Source: Saccharomonospora piscinae (lineage in GTDB: Bacteria; Actinomycetota; Actinomycetes; Mycobacteriales; Pseudonocardiaceae). From it: a stretch of DNA of 64,000 nt. The stretch spans positions 154,284 to 218,283 of the forward strand of contig NZ_VCEK01000006.1 in assembly GCF_005862235.1 (NCBI RefSeq). Direction: 5' to 3'. Below the pieces are notes generated by a model that made no database searches, was not told the DNA's origin, and saw only the letters and a list, made by a program, of their open reading frames with translations. Every line of letters starts with the position of its first letter. Positions within the stretch are counted from its first letter, which is position 1. Below are positions 40,325-52,200 of this stretch, in pieces. The translations under genes were made by a program, and so were the position numbers.

Positions 40325-43300
40325 GTGCGCGAACCTCCCGCTCGTGCCGTCCGGTCGGACTCGCGGAGCCAGGTTTCGACCGCCCGAGCCGTGGAGTCGG
40401 CGTGCTTCTCCAGAATCGTGAAGTGATCGCCGGGAACATCCACGGCGTCGTGCGGCAGCTCCCAGAAGGAGCGCCAGTCGGTGTGGTGCGGGTTCGCCTC
40501 GTCCAGCAGGTCCGGTGAGAACGGGTCCAGCGCACTGAGCAGCACGGTCGGTGTGCCGATCGGCTTCGGCCGCCAGCCGTCGAAGATCCGCGAGTACCCG
40601 CCCATCGCCGCGAGCCGGATGTCGCTGAGCAGATCGAATCCGCTCTCCCGGTCGGCCATCGCGCCACCCATCGCGTTGGCCACCCCGGTTTTCGCCATGT
40701 GCTCGGGCGAGGAGCTGTCCATCAACATCACCGCGGTCGGCCGCGGTCCGCCTCGGAGTTCCATCTGGTAGGCGATCTCCTGGGCCAGCCAGCCGCTCGC
40801 GGACCGTCCGACCAGGACGAATTCGCGGCCCTCGGTTCGGCACCGCACCGCTTCAGCGTGCATCAGCGCGAGCGCCTCGATGGTGTCCGGCAGGCGCTGG
40901 CCCTTCATGAAGCCCGGTTGCGGGATGGCCCAGACCTCGTGCGCGGTCTCGAAGCTCGCCGCGAACCGGGCGAACTCGTGTGGACCGGCGACCGGCGCGA
41001 AGGAGGGAAAGCAGATGAGCAGCGGCCCGTCGCTGCCCTGCGCGAGCCGGACCGTCGGCGGGGCCTCGTCCAGATCGCCCGCGCCGAACGCCGGGCGCAG
41101 CCGCGACGCCGCTTCGAGCAGCTTGACCGACTCTTCGATCTTGCCTAGCTCGCAGGCCTGCCAGTACAGCGCGGCCAGGGGACCGGCCGCGTCGGAGTCC
41201 AGCGTCGCCGCAGGCAGGGCGGGTGCGTCCTGGCTCGCCGTGGCGATCCGCTCGGCCAGGTGCCCGGCCAGCGCGGCCGGGCTGGGGAAGTCGAACACCA
41301 GAGTGGCGGGCAGCGTGAGACCGGTCGCGGTGGTGAGGTGGTTTCGCAGTTCCATCGCGCTCAGCGAGTCGAAGCCCTGCTCCAGGAAGGCGGTGTCCGG
41401 TTCGACCGCGTCACCGGAGGGATGCCCGAGCGCGGTGGCCGCGTGCGAGCGCACCAGGTCCAGCAGCGCGGCCTCGCGGTCCGGGCCGGACAGTGCGGCC
41501 AGCTGGTCCACCGTCGACCCGCTCGACTCCGCCGCGGCCGAACGCGCCGCCTTCCGGGTCCGCACCAGCCCGGACAACACCGGTGGCAGGGTGCCCGCCC
41601 GTGCCTGCTCACCGAGCACGGTCCGGTCCAGGCGCATCAGCAGCGGCACCGGCTCCGCACCACCGCACGCCAGGCTGAAGGCCGCCAGCGCCTCGTCGGT
41701 CTCCCACGGGACAGCGCCGCCACGGGTGATTCTGGCGCGGTCCCTGCCCGCGAGCCGCCCGGTGATTCCGCGCGCTTCGAGCCAGGGTGCCCACGCCAGG
41801 GCCGTCGCGGGAAGGCCGAGCTCACGACGGTGCCGCGCGAGAGCCTCGAGCACCGCGTTCGCCGCGGCGTAGTTGCCCTGCCCCGGGCTTCCCACCGTCG
41901 CGCCCGCCGAGGAGAACATCACGAACGCGGTCAGGTCGAGATTCAGGGACAGTTCGTGCAGGTTCAGCGCCCCGTCCGCCTTGGCGCGCAGAACGCTGTC
42001 GAACTTCTGCGGGGTCAGCGAGGCCAGCAACCCGTCGTCCACCACCCCGGCGAGGTGCACCACCCCGCGCAGCGGGCGGGACGCGGGCACGCCGTCCAGT
42101 ACCCGTGCGAGTGCGGCGCGGTCGGCGACATCGCAGGCCACCTGCGTGATCTCGGCGTCGAGGTCACCGAAGTCGCCGTCCTCGCCGGTCCTGGAGAGCA
42201 GAAGGAGATGGCGAACCCCGTGTTCGGTCACCAGATGCCGGGTCACCTGGCGGCCGAGACCACCGGTCGCCCCCGTGATCAGCACCGTCGCGGCGGGATC
42301 GAAGACGGCGGCGGGCTCGGTGACGGCGGTGCGGGCCAGACGCGGGAGGCGCACCTCACCACCCCGCACGACCGACTGGGACTCGACACCGGCGCAGGCG
42401 TGCAGCAGGGCTGTCGGCGCCGCGTCGTCCGCCACGTCGACGAGCACGAAGCGGTCCGGGTGTTCCAGTTGCGCCGACCGGACCAGACCGCCGACAGCGG
42501 CGCCCACCGGGTCGGTGCTCGCCCCTCGGGTGACCACGACCAGGCGCGAACGAGCGAACCGCTCCTCGGCGACCCAGTCCCGGAGCAGGCGCAGTACCGA
42601 GTCCGTCGCCTCGCGAACCGCCGAGCGCACGTCCCCGGATCCCGGACCGCAGGGCGCCACGACCACGTCGGGCACCGGCTCGGGCAGCGCCGGGAGGTCG
42701 GCACACGACGCCACCTCCGCACCAGCCGATTCCAGCCCGACGCCGATCTTCAGCTCGTCCGAGCCGATGACGACGAACGTCCGCGGGGCCACGGCGTCGA
42801 CGTGGCACACGGTCCACTCCACCCGGAGTTGCGATGCCGCCCCCGCTCGATACTCCGGTCGTTCGCCGAGCGTCACCGCGTCGGCGGTGAGCACTGCGGC
42901 TCCCGTGCCGTCCCGGAGCACGAGGGAGACCGCGCTGTCGGCCACCCTGCCCACCTGGGCCCGGACCACCCGCGCACCGGTGGAATGCACCGTGACACCA
43001 CGCCAGGCGACGGGTACCCGGTCACCGTCCAGCGCGGCCACGGCAGCGTCGAGGAGCGCGGGGTGGATGCCGAATCCCTCGGCCGCCGTGTCGTCGGGCA
43101 ACCGGAACTCCGCGAACACCTCACCGTCGGTCGACCAGGCTTGCTCGGCCCCGTCGACCTCGCACTCCCGGGCGTCCGGCGGCGGCCACTCGAGCGGGTC
43201 CGGCGCCACCGAACCGGTCGTGAGCACGCCGGTCCCGTGCCGGGTCCACGGCGCGTCGTCGGACTGCCGCGCGTGCACACTCACCGTTCGCCGCCCGGAG

Positions 43301-46300
43301 TCCTCAGCGCCCACCAGTACCTGGAACGCCGTGCGCTCCCCCGACGGCAGCAACGGAACGGTGATCGCCAGCGACTCGATCCGGTCGGCGCCGAGCCGCT
43401 CCCCCGCCGCCAGGACCAGCTCCGCCACCACCGAGCCGGCGTGGTCGGCCCACCAGGGCTGGGTGCGGGCGGAGAGTTCCCCGGTCAGCACGGCTCCGCC
43501 GTCCTCGGCCAGCACGACCGCACCGCCGAGCAGTGGGTGCCCGGAGGCATCCGTCGGGGCCGGTGCGGTGTCTTCCAGCCAGTACCGCTGCCGTTGGAAG
43601 GCGTAGGTGGGCAGGTCGGCCCTCCGCGCGCCCGTATGGGCGAACACCGCCGTCCAGTCAGGATCCGATCCGCCGTCGTTGAGGTGAGCGAGCGCGCCGA
43701 ACACGGTCTCCACCTCGGGCCGCCCGGACCGGCAGACGGGGTAGGTGGCTTCGGCCTCGCATTCCCGCGCCATCGCACTGAGCGCGCCATCCGGTCCCAG
43801 CTCGACGAAGCGGTCCGTGCCGTGGTCGAGCAGCCAGCGCATGCCCCGCTCGAAGCGGACCCCGTCCAGGACGTGCCGGACCCAGTGCTCCGCGTCGAAG
43901 ACCGCGGGCTCACCGGTGAGAGTGGAGACCACCGGGATCATCGGCTCGGCATGGGCCACCGATTCGGCCACCCGGCGAAACGCCTCCGCCATTCCCGTCA
44001 TCCGGGGTGAGTGGAACGCGTGCGAGACGGGCAGCCGCTTGACCTGGTAGCCCTCGGCACTCATCGCGGTGGCCACCGCGAGTACGGCTGCCTCGTCACC
44101 GGAGATGACCGTCGCCGCGGGGCCGTTGACCGCCGCGACGGCGACTCCCTCGCCCAGCAGGGGCAGCACGGCGTCCTCCGCCGCCCTGATCGACACCATC
44201 GCCCCGCCGGTGGGCAGTGCCTGCATGAGGCGCCCTCGCGCGGCGACCAGCTTCGCCGCGTCGGCGAGGGTGAGTACCCCGGCGGCGTGCGCGGCCGACA
44301 GCTCACCGATCGAGTGGCCCATCAGGTAGTCGGGACGCAGGCCCCAGCTCTCGAACAGCCGGAACAGAGCGACTTCCAGGGCGAACAACCCGGCCTGGGT
44401 GTAGACCGTCTCGTCGAGAAGACCGTCGCTTCCGGACCGGCCGAGCACGACCTCACCGACCGGGTGTGCGACATGGCCGTCGAGCTCGGCGTCGAGCATT
44501 CCCGTTACGGCGTCGAAGGTGTCGGCGAACACGCTGAACGTCGCGTGGAGTTCGGCGCCCATCCGCACTCGTTGCGACCCCTGCCCGGAGAACAGGTACG
44601 CGAGCGTGCCCGCCGCCGGCCTGCTTCCGGCGATCCGGCCTTCGGCCACCGCGTCCAACCCGGCGAGCAGGGTCTCCCGATCACCGGTGAGCGTGGCCCG
44701 CAGGGGAAACTGCGCGCGGGTGGTGGCCAGGGAGAAGCCCACGTCGGCGCTGGGCAGGTCGGGGTTGCCCGCCACGTGCTCCCGAAGCCGCGCGGCCTGC
44801 GCTCGCAGCGCCTCGGCGGTCTTCGCCGAGAGCGGCCACGGCACCACCGTGGCCACCTCGCGCGAGGCCGGCTCGCGCGAGGCCGACTCGGGTTCGGCGG
44901 CCTGCTCCAGCACCACGTGCGCGTTGGTGCCGCTGACGCCGAAGGACGACACCCCCGCCCGGCGGGGACGGGCGAGGTCCGGCCACGGCTGCGCTTCGGT
45001 CAGCAGCTCGATCGACCCCGCCGACCAGTCGATGTGCGGGGACGGCTCGTCGACGTGCAGGGTCCTGGGCTGCGTCCCGTGCCGGAGAGCCTGGACCGCC
45101 TTGATCACTCCGCCCACCCCGGCCGCACCGAGTGTGTGCCCGATGTTCGACTTGAGCGAGCCCAGCCGTAGCGGCGCCGACCGATCCCGGCCGTAGGTCG
45201 CGAGCAGTGCTTGGGCCTCGATCGGGTCACCCAGCGTCGTGCCGGTGCCGTGGGCCTCGACCAGATCCACGTCCTGGGGCGTCAACCGCGCGTTGGCCAG
45301 TGCCTGGCGGATCACCCGCTGCTGCGACGGCCCGTTGGGCGCGCTCAGGCCGTTGGACGCGCCGTCGGAGTTGACCGCGGAACCGCGCATGACCGCGAGC
45401 ACCTGGTGGCCGTGGCGCCGCGCGTCGGAAAGCCGCTCCACCACGAGCACGCCGACTCCCTCGCCCCAGCTCGTGCCATCGGCGGCGGCCGCGAAGGACT
45501 TGCAGCGCCCGTCGGCTGCCAGCCCGCGCTGGCGGCTGAACTCGATGAAAGCCGACGGAGTCGACATGATCGTCACCCCACCGGCCAGCGCGAGTTCGCA
45601 TTCGCCCGCTCGCAGGGCCTGTGCGGCCAGGTGCAGGGCGACCAGTGAGGACGAGCACGCGGTGTCCACGGTCAGCGTCGGGCCTTCAAGGCCAAGGGTG
45701 TAGGCGACGCGACCCGAGAGCACGCTGGCGGCGCTGCCGTTGCCGAGATGGCCCGCCAGCTCCTCGGGCACCACGCGCAGCCGGCTCGCGTAGTCGTTGG
45801 ACACCACGCCCGCGAAGACACCGGTCCGGCTGCCACGCAACGACAACGGGTTCAGGCCGGCCCGCTCGGCCGCCTCCCACGACGCCTCCAGCAACAGCCG
45901 CTGCTGCGGGTCCATCGCCAGCGCTTCACGGGGGCCGATGCCGAAGAAGCCGCTGTCGAACTCGGCCGCGTCCAGCACGAATCCGCCGTGGGCGGTGTAG
46001 CTCTTCCCCACCGCGTCCGGGTCCGGGTCCACGGCGCCGTCGACGTCCCAGCCCCGGTCGGTGGGGAACTCGGTGATCGCGTCGGTGCCAGTCTCCACCA
46101 GCCGCCACAGGTCCTCGGGGGACCGTACGCCGCCCGGGTACCGGCAGCTCATACCGATGATCGCGATCGGCTCGTCGGTCACGGTGGCCGACACCGCCGC
46201 GACCTCGTCCTGGTCCCCGGCGAGCAGCGCACGCAGGTGCCGGGCCAGCGCCACCGGGGTCGGGTAGTCGAACACCAGCGTCGCGGGCAGGGCGGCACCG

Positions 46301-49215
46301 ATCGCCTCACTCAGCAGAGAGCGGAACTCCACCGCCGTCATCGAGTCGAAACCGAACTGCTCGAACGGCCGCTCCACGTCGATCTCCGTGGGAGTGTCGT
46401 GACCGAGGACGGTGGCGCAGCTGCGCCGGACCAGGTCCACCAGCGCCCGTTCCCGGTCGGCCTCGGGCAGGCTCGCCAGGCCGGGGCCCGGCTCAGGCCG
46501 GACCTCCTCAGCCGACTCGGCGGCCTCGATGGCCTCGGTGGCCTCGGTGGCCTCGGTGGCCCGCGACACGGGGGCACCGGGCCAGAACCGCCTGCGCTGG
46601 AAGGCGTACGTCGGCAGGTCGACGACCTGGCCGCCGCACTCGGCGAGCACCGCCCGCCAGTCCACCCGGTTGCCGGAGGTGTGCAACCGGCCCAGCGCGG
46701 TCAGCAGCGTGGCAGGCTCGTCGCGGTCCCTGCGGCAACCCGGTACCAGCACCGCCGTCTCGTCGGCGTCCCCGAGACAGTCCTCGGCCATCGCGGTGAG
46801 GACGGCGTCCGGGCCCACTTCGAGAAAGCTCCGTACGCCGTTGTCCTGTAGCCAGCGCACACCGTCTTGGAACCGCACGGCTTCGCGAAGATGACGCACC
46901 CAGTACTCGGCGGTGAACTCCTCGACGGGCTCGCCGGTCAGGTTCGACACGACCGGAATCCGCGGCGTGTGGTGCGAGACGCCCTCGGCGATCCGGCGGA
47001 ACTCGTCGAGGACGGGGTCCATCAGCTCCGAGTGAAAGGCATGGGAGACCCTGAGCCGCTTGGTCTTGCTGCCCCGCGCGGCACACTGCGCGGCGAAGTC
47101 CGTCACGGCGTCCTCCGATCCGGAGACCACCGTCGAGCGAGGCCCGTTCACGGCGGCGATCGACAACGGTCCACTCAGGATCGGAACGACATCGGCCTCG
47201 CTCGCCCGGACCGACAGCATGGCCCCGCCCGCGGGCAGGCTCTGCATCAGACGTCCTCGCGCGGCCACCAGTCTCGCGGCGTCGGCGAGGGTGAGCACGC
47301 CGGCGACATGAGCTGCGGCCAGCTCCCCGATCGAGTGCCCGAACAGGAAGCCGGGGCGCACGCCCCAGTGCTCAACCAGCCGGTACAGCGCGACCTCGAA
47401 GGCGAACAGCCCGGTCTGGGTGTACGCGGTCTGGTCCACGAGGTCGGTGTCGAGCACGGTGTCCAGCGGCTGGTCGAGGTGGTGGTCGAGTGCGGCGCGG
47501 ACGTCGTCGAAGGCGTCGGCGAACACCGGGAACTCGTCGCACAGCTGACGTCCCATGCCCGCGCGCTGACTTCCCTGGCCGGAGAACAGCAGCGCCAGCC
47601 CGCCCGGCCGTGCCCGGCCGAGTGCGAGATTCGGGGCGGTCCGGCCGTGGGCCAGCGCGGTGAGACCGTCCCGGAGCTGGGCTCGTGTGCGGCCGACGAC
47701 CACAGCACGATGCTCGAAGCTCGTCCGCGTCGTCGCGAGCGACCACGCGACGTCCGCCGTGCCGAGGTCGTCGACGCTCGGCAGTAGCCGCCGCGCCTGC
47801 GCCCGCAGGGCCTGTCCGCTGCGGGCGGACAGCAGCCACGGCACGGGACCCGTGGTGTCAGCCGGATCGTGGCCGGGCTCCTCCGGCGCCTGCTCCACGA
47901 TGACGTGCGCGTTGGTGCCGCTGATGCCGAACCCGGACACCCCCGCCCGGCGAGGCCGTCCGGTCTCCGGCCAGGGCCGCGCTTTCCTCAGCAGTTCCAC
48001 CGCGCCCGCCGACCAGTCGATGTGGGGCGAGGGCTCGGCCACGTGCAGGGTTCTCGGCAGTGTCCCGTGCCGGAGCGCCTGCACCGTTTTCATCACCCCG
48101 GCTACGCCGGCCGCGGCCTGGGCGTGCCCGATGTTCGACTTGAGTGAGCCGAGCCACAGTGGTTCACTCCGGTCGCGGCCGTAGGTCGCGAGCAGGGCGT
48201 GCGCCTCGATCGGGTCCCCGAGCGCGGTACCCGTCCCGTGTGCCTCCACCGCGTCCACATCGGCCGCTGACAGCCGCGCGTCCGCCAGTGCCTGACGAAT
48301 GACCGCCTCCTGCGAGCGCCCGTTCGGCGCGGACAGTCCGTTCGACGCGCCGTCGGAATTGACGGCCGAGCCGCGCACCACCGCGAGTACCCGGTGCCCG
48401 TTGCGGCGCGCGTCGGACAACCGTTCCACCAGCAGTACCCCGGCACCCTCGGCGAACCCGGTGCCGTCGGCGCCTGCCGCGAACGCCTTGCAGCGGTAGT
48501 CCGGTGCCATGCCGCCCTGCCGCCGGAACGCGGCGAGCCCGTCGGGCATACAGATGACGGACACGCCACCCACCAGGCCCAGCGAGCATTCGCCGGAGCG
48601 CAGCGCGCGCACGGCCAGGTGCAGCGCCACGAGCGAGGCCGAGCACGCCGTGTCCACGGTGACGGCCGGGCCCTCGAAACCGAAGGTGTACGCCAGCCTG
48701 CCGGACATGATGCTGGCGCTGGTGCTGGTCGCCAGGTAACCGTCGCTCTGCGCCGCACTGGTGAGCAAGCCGAGGTAGTCCTGGCCGTGGGTTCCGACGA
48801 ACACACCGGTGCGGCTGCCGCGCAGTGTGCCCGGCTCGATGCCCGCCCGCTCCAGCGCCTCCCACGACGTCTCCAGCAACTGCCGCTGCTGCGGGTCCAT
48901 CGCCAGCGCCTCGCGCGGGCTGATCCCGAAGAAGTCGGCGTCGAACTCGCCGGCGTCGAGCAGGAATCCGCCGCTACCGGGCTCGTCCCAGCCGCGGTCG
49001 GCCGGGAATTCCGAGATCGCGTCGGTGCCGGAGTCGACCAGGTGCCACAGGTCCTCCGGCGACCGCACGCCACCGGGGAAGCGGCAGCTCATCCCGATGA
49101 TCGCGATCGGCTCGGCGGCCGCGTCGGCGAGGCGCTGGTTGCGCGCACGCAGGCGGTCGACCTCCCGTAGCGAGTCTCGCAGCGCCTCGACGACCTGTTC
49201 GGCCGGTGCGTTCAT
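40321..49215 (-). CDS. type I PKS, two modules plus thioesterase (terminal)
   Basis: 2964 residues. N-terminal docking helix, then module 1 KS (Cys191), AT (Ser628, GHSIGE and HAFHS, malonyl type), ACP (Ser958) without any reductive domain. Module 2 has KS (Cys1187), AT (Ser1635, again GHSIGE/HAFHS, malonyl), a DH-like region, KR ([12 protein letters not shown]-type; Tyr2449) and ACP (Ser2617). A thioesterase ends the protein (Ser2805 in GRSASG, His in PGDHFTIL). In the DH the expected H-x3-G-x4-P motif is cut short ([11 protein letters not shown]), so it is probably dead. Predicted outcome: ketone after module 1, hydroxyl after module 2, then release as acid or lactone. The next gene overlaps by four bases. 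Confidence 0.95.
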   Translation of the reverse strand: MNAPAEQVVEALRDSLREVDRLRARNQRLADAAAEPIAIIGMSCRFPGGVRSPEDLWHLVDSGTDAISEFPADRGWDEPGSGGFLLDAGEFDADFFGISPREALAMDPQQRQLLETSWEALERAGIEPGTLRGSRTGVFVGTHGQDYLGLLTSAAQSDGYLATSTSASIMSGRLAYTFGFEGPAVTVDTACSASLVALHLAVRALRSGECSLGLVGGVSVICMPDGLAAFRRQGGMAPDYRCKAFAAGADGTGFAEGAGVLLVERLSDARRNGHRVLAVVRGSAVNSDGASNGLSAPNGRSQEAVIRQALADARLSAADVDAVEAHGTGTALGDPIEAHALLATYGRDRSEPLWLGSLKSNIGHAQAAAGVAGVMKTVQALRHGTLPRTLHVAEPSPHIDWSAGAVELLRKARPWPETGRPRRAGVSGFGISGTNAHVIVEQAPEEPGHDPADTTGPVPWLLSARSGQALRAQARRLLPSVDDLGTADVAWSLATTRTSFEHRAVVVGRTRAQLRDGLTALAHGRTAPNLALGRARPGGLALLFSGQGSQRAGMGRQLCDEFPVFADAFDDVRAALDHHLDQPLDTVLDTDLVDQTAYTQTGLFAFEVALYRLVEHWGVRPGFLFGHSIGELAAAHVAGVLTLADAARLVAARGRLMQSLPAGGAMLSVRASEADVVPILSGPLSIAAVNGPRSTVVSGSEDAVTDFAAQCAARGSKTKRLRVSHAFHSELMDPVLDEFRRIAEGVSHHTPRIPVVSNLTGEPVEEFTAEYWVRHLREAVRFQDGVRWLQDNGVRSFLEVGPDAVLTAMAEDCLGDADETAVLVPGCRRDRDEPATLLTALGRLHTSGNRVDWRAVLAECGGQVVDLPTYAFQRRRFWPGAPVSRATEATEATEAIEAAESAEEVRPEPGPGLASLPEADRERALVDLVRRSCATVLGHDTPTEIDVERPFEQFGFDSMTAVEFRSLLSEAIGAALPATLVFDYPTPVALARHLRALLAGDQDEVAAVSATVTDEPIAIIGMSCRYPGGVRSPEDLWRLVETGTDAITEFPTDRGWDVDGAVDPDPDAVGKSYTAHGGFVLDAAEFDSGFFGIGPREALAMDPQQRLLLEASWEAAERAGLNPLSLRGSRTGVFAGVVSNDYASRLRVVPEELAGHLGNGSAASVLSGRVAYTLGLEGPTLTVDTACSSSLVALHLAAQALRAGECELALAGGVTIMSTPSAFIEFSRQRGLAADGRCKSFAAAADGTSWGEGVGVLVVERLSDARRHGHQVLAVMRGSAVNSDGASNGLSAPNGPSQQRVIRQALANARLTPQDVDLVEAHGTGTTLGDPIEAQALLATYGRDRSAPLRLGSLKSNIGHTLGAAGVGGVIKAVQALRHGTQPRTLHVDEPSPHIDWSAGSIELLTEAQPWPDLARPRRAGVSSFGVSGTNAHVVLEQAAEPESASREPASREVATVVPWPLSAKTAEALRAQAARLREHVAGNPDLPSADVGFSLATTRAQFPLRATLTGDRETLLAGLDAVAEGRIAGSRPAAGTLAYLFSGQGSQRVRMGAELHATFSVFADTFDAVTGMLDAELDGHVAHPVGEVVLGRSGSDGLLDETVYTQAGLFALEVALFRLFESWGLRPDYLMGHSIGELSAAHAAGVLTLADAAKLVAARGRLMQALPTGGAMVSIRAAEDAVLPLLGEGVAVAAVNGPAATVISGDEAAVLAVATAMSAEGYQVKRLPVSHAFHSPRMTGMAEAFRRVAESVAHAEPMIPVVSTLTGEPAVFDAEHWVRHVLDGVRFERGMRWLLDHGTDRFVELGPDGALSAMARECEAEATYPVCRSGRPEVETVFGALAHLNDGGSDPDWTAVFAHTGARRADLPTYAFQRQRYWLEDTAPAPTDASGHPLLGGAVVLAEDGGAVLTGELSARTQPWWADHAGSVVAELVLAAGERLGADRIESLAITVPLLPSGERTAFQVLVGAEDSGRRTVSVHARQSDDAPWTRHGTGVLTTGSVAPDPLEWPPPDARECEVDGAEQAWSTDGEVFAEFRLPDDTAAEGFGIHPALLDAAVAALDGDRVPVAWRGVTVHSTGARVVRAQVGRVADSAVSLVLRDGTGAAVLTADAVTLGERPEYRAGAASQLRVEWTVCHVDAVAPRTFVVIGSDELKIGVGLESAGAEVASCADLPALPEPVPDVVVAPCGPGSGDVRSAVREATDSVLRLLRDWVAEERFARSRLVVVTRGASTDPVGAAVGGLVRSAQLEHPDRFVLVDVADDAAPTALLHACAGVESQSVVRGGEVRLPRLARTAVTEPAAVFDPAATVLITGATGGLGRQVTRHLVTEHGVRHLLLLSRTGEDGDFGDLDAEITQVACDVADRAALARVLDGVPASRPLRGVVHLAGVVDDGLLASLTPQKFDSVLRAKADGALNLHELSLNLDLTAFVMFSSAGATVGSPGQGNYAAANAVLEALARHRRELGLPATALAWAPWLEARGITGRLAGRDRARITRGGAVPWETDEALAAFSLACGGAEPVPLLMRLDRTVLGEQARAGTLPPVLSGLVRTRKAARSAAAESSGSTVDQLAALSGPDREAALLDLVRSHAATALGHPSGDAVEPDTAFLEQGFDSLSAMELRNHLTTATGLTLPATLVFDFPSPAALAGHLAERIATASQDAPALPAATLDSDAAGPLAALYWQACELGKIEESVKLLEAASRLRPAFGAGDLDEAPPTVRLAQGSDGPLLICFPSFAPVAGPHEFARFAASFETAHEVWAIPQPGFMKGQRLPDTIEALALMHAEAVRCRTEGREFVLVGRSASGWLAQEIAYQMELRGGPRPTAVMLMDSSSPEHMAKTGVANAMGGAMADRESGFDLLSDIRLAAMGGYSRIFDGWRPKPIGTPTVLLSALDPFSPDLLDEANPHHTDWRSFWELPHDAVDVPGDHFTILEKHADSTARAVETWLRESDRTARAGGSRT
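46523..46558. repeat. 9-bp tandem repeat in a PKS interdomain linker
   Basis: Four head-to-tail copies of GCCTCGGTG (the first reads GCCTCGATG). On the coding strand they give repeated Ala-Thr-Glu in the linker between the malonyl AT and the ACP of module 1. In-frame and harmless; likely slippage. Confidence 0.85.
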
Positions 49216-49237
49216 GGTGTCCTCCCGGAGACCGTGG

Positions 49238-52200
49238 TCAGGAGCCGAGGCTCTGTTGCGCCTTGAGCAGAAGTCCCTGCACGTCCAGTTCGTCGACCGC
49301 GCCGCCCGCCGCCTCTCCGGCGTCGTCCTCGCCCCCGCCGTCCTGCCTGCCGTCCGTGAGCCGTGCCAGCGCCTCCACCAGCCCTGCCTCCCGGATGCGG
49401 CTCACCGGAATCATGGTCAGCAGGCGCTCGATCTCGGCATCGCTGCGTTCGACGGCCCCGGTGTCATTCGTGGCGCTGGCGTCGTTCCCACCGTCACCCG
49501 CGTCTGGCACCAGCTCGCTGCCGAGCCGCGCGGCGAGTTCCACCGGCGTCGGATGGTCGAAGATCAACGTCGCCCGCAGGGTCAGTCCCGTGGCCGACGT
49601 CAACCGGTTCCGCAACTCGAGCGAGGTGAGGGAGTCGAACCCGAGGTCCTTGAAGGCGCGTTCCGGTTCGATGCCGTCGGCGGAGTGGTGCCCCAGCACG
49701 GCCGCCGCGTGCCTGCGTACCAGATCCAGCACCGCCTGTTCGCGTTCCGACGGGGACATCCCCGGCAGCCGGGTGGCCAGCGACCTCTCCTCCGCCACGT
49801 CGGCTCCCGCCGCGGTGCGGCGTACTCTGCCCCGGACCAGACCGTGGAACAGGGGCGGCAGCGAGTCGCCCTGAGAACGCATCGCCGCGAGATCCATCCG
49901 CACCGGCACCAGCATCGGCTCGTCGTGCCCGAGCGCGGTGTCGAACAGGCCCAGCGCCTCCTCGGTGGACAGTGCGACCGCGCCACCGCGCGTCATCCGG
50001 CCCACGTCCGCCTCGTCCAGCCCCGCGGTCAGCCCGCTTCGTTCGGCCCAGAGGCCCCAGGCCAGGGACACCGCGGGCAACCCGAGTGAGCGGCGGTGTG
50101 CTGCCAGGGTGTCCAGGAAGGCGTTCGCCGCCGCGTAGTTCCCCTGCCCGGGTGAGCCGAAAGTCGCCGCGCCCGAGGAGAACAACACGAACATCGACAG
50201 GTCCAGATCGCGGGTCAGCTCGTGCAGGTTCAGCGCGCCGCGCACCTTCGGCCGCAGCACCCGCTCGACCCGCTCGGGCGTCAGTGAGCCGATCACCGCG
50301 TCGTCGAGAACCCCCGCGGCGTGGACCACGCCGGTCAGTGGACGGTCGGCGGGGATCGTCGTGAGCAGCGCGGACAGTGCGTCCCGGTCGGCGACGTCGC
50401 AGGCGGCGAAGGTGACCTCGGCCCCCAGCTCGGCCAGTTCTTCCGCCAGTTCCGGGGAACGACGGCCGCCGCGGCTGGCCAGGACGACGTGGCGTGCTCC
50501 GTGCGCGGCCACCAGGTGCCGGGCGACCAGCCCGCCCAGAGTGCCCGAGCCGCCGGTGACCAACACCGTGCTGTGCCGGACTTCCCCGGGCACGGTCAGC
50601 ACCAGTTTGCCCACGTGCCTGGCCTGGCTCAGGAACCGGAAGGCGCCGGGTGCGTCCCGGAGGTCCCACGCCCGCAACGGCAGCGGCTGGAGCACACCTC
50701 GCTCGAACAGCGAACACAACTCCCGGAGAATGACCTGAATCCGTTCGAGGCCGGCCTCCTGCAGGTCGTACGCCGTGTAGGCCACCCCAGGGTGCTCCAC
50801 GGCGACCCGGTCGGGCTCCCGCTTGTCGGTCTTACCCATCTCCAGGAACCGGCCACCCCGCGGCAGCAGGTCCAGCGAGGCATCGACGAACTCACCGGCG
50901 AGCGAGTTGAGCACCACGTCGACACCACGGCCACCGGTCACGCCGAGGAACTCGCCGGCGAAGTCGAGCGAACGCGACGAGGCGATGTTCTCGTCCGCGA
51001 AACCGGCGGCGTGGAGCACGGGCCACTTCGCCTCGCTGGCGGTCGCGTAGACCTCGGCACCCAGGTGCCGCGCCAGCTGCACGGCCGCCATACCGACCCC
51101 GCCCGCCGCGGCGTGCACCAGGACCGACTCCCCCGCTTTCAGACCGGCCAGGTCGACCAGGCCGTAGTAGGCGGTGAGGAAGGCGATGGGCACCGTGGCG
51201 GCCTCGGCGAAGCTCAGCCCGGCCGGGATGCGGGCCATCATCCGGGCCTCCGCCACCGCGATCGGCCCGAACGACCCCGCGATGGCACCCATCACCCGGT
51301 CGCCGGGCGCGAGTCCGGTGACCCCCGGGCCGATCTCCAGCACCACACCGGCCGCTTCCCCGCCGAAGGATCCCTCTCCCAGAGTGAGACCGAGCCCGTG
51401 GAGCACGTCCCGGAAGTTCAGTCCCGCCGCCCTCACCCCGACCCGGACCTGCCCGGGTTCCAGTGGTTCCAGCACGTCGGGGCAGGCCGTGAGGGTCAGG
51501 TTGTCGAACGTGCCGGTTTCCGGGATCTCCAGTCGCCACGCGGGCTCCTGCGGCGGGTGGAGGGCGTGCCCCGCACCGGCACCGGCGTCGGCAAGGCGGG
51601 CGAGCAGCACCGCTCCCGCGCGGATCGCCAGCTGGGGTTCGCCGGTGGCCACCGCTTCGGCGATCCGCGCGGGTGAGTCCTCGTGCTCATCGACGTCCAC
51701 CAGGACGAACCGGCCGGGGTTCTCCGACTGGGCCGAGCGCAGCAGCCCCCACAGCGCCCCGTGGACCGGATCCGGCGCACCGTCGTCCGCGGTGGCGGCG
51801 ACCGCGTTGCGGGTCACCAGGACCAGTCGGGAGCCGGTGACCCGGTCATCGTCGAGCCAGGACTGCGCCAGAGCGAGTACCTCGTTCACCGTCGCCCGCA
51901 CCGCGGTGTCCCGCTCGTCGGCATCCCACCCGGTGTCCCGGCCGGCGGGGAGGGCGACCACCACCGCATCCGGTGCGGGATCGGTGGGCACGGAAGACAG
52001 GTCGGCGACGCGCTCGGCCGCGGCGGGACCGGCTCCCTCCGGACCGGTGAACACGCAGCGGAGCGAGGCCGAACTCCGTGGCGCCGGTGTCCACTCGACC
52101 CGGTACACGGCGCCGCCCTCACCCTGGGCGGCGCGGAGCTGAGCACGGGAGACCGGCCGCAGGACCAGGGAGGCCACCGAGGCCACCGGGGCCCCGGTCC

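Noticed and set aside
41260..44010. 916-codon plus-strand frame opposite the terminal PKS
   Set aside because: Shadow of the PKS; no domain recognisable and no start signal.
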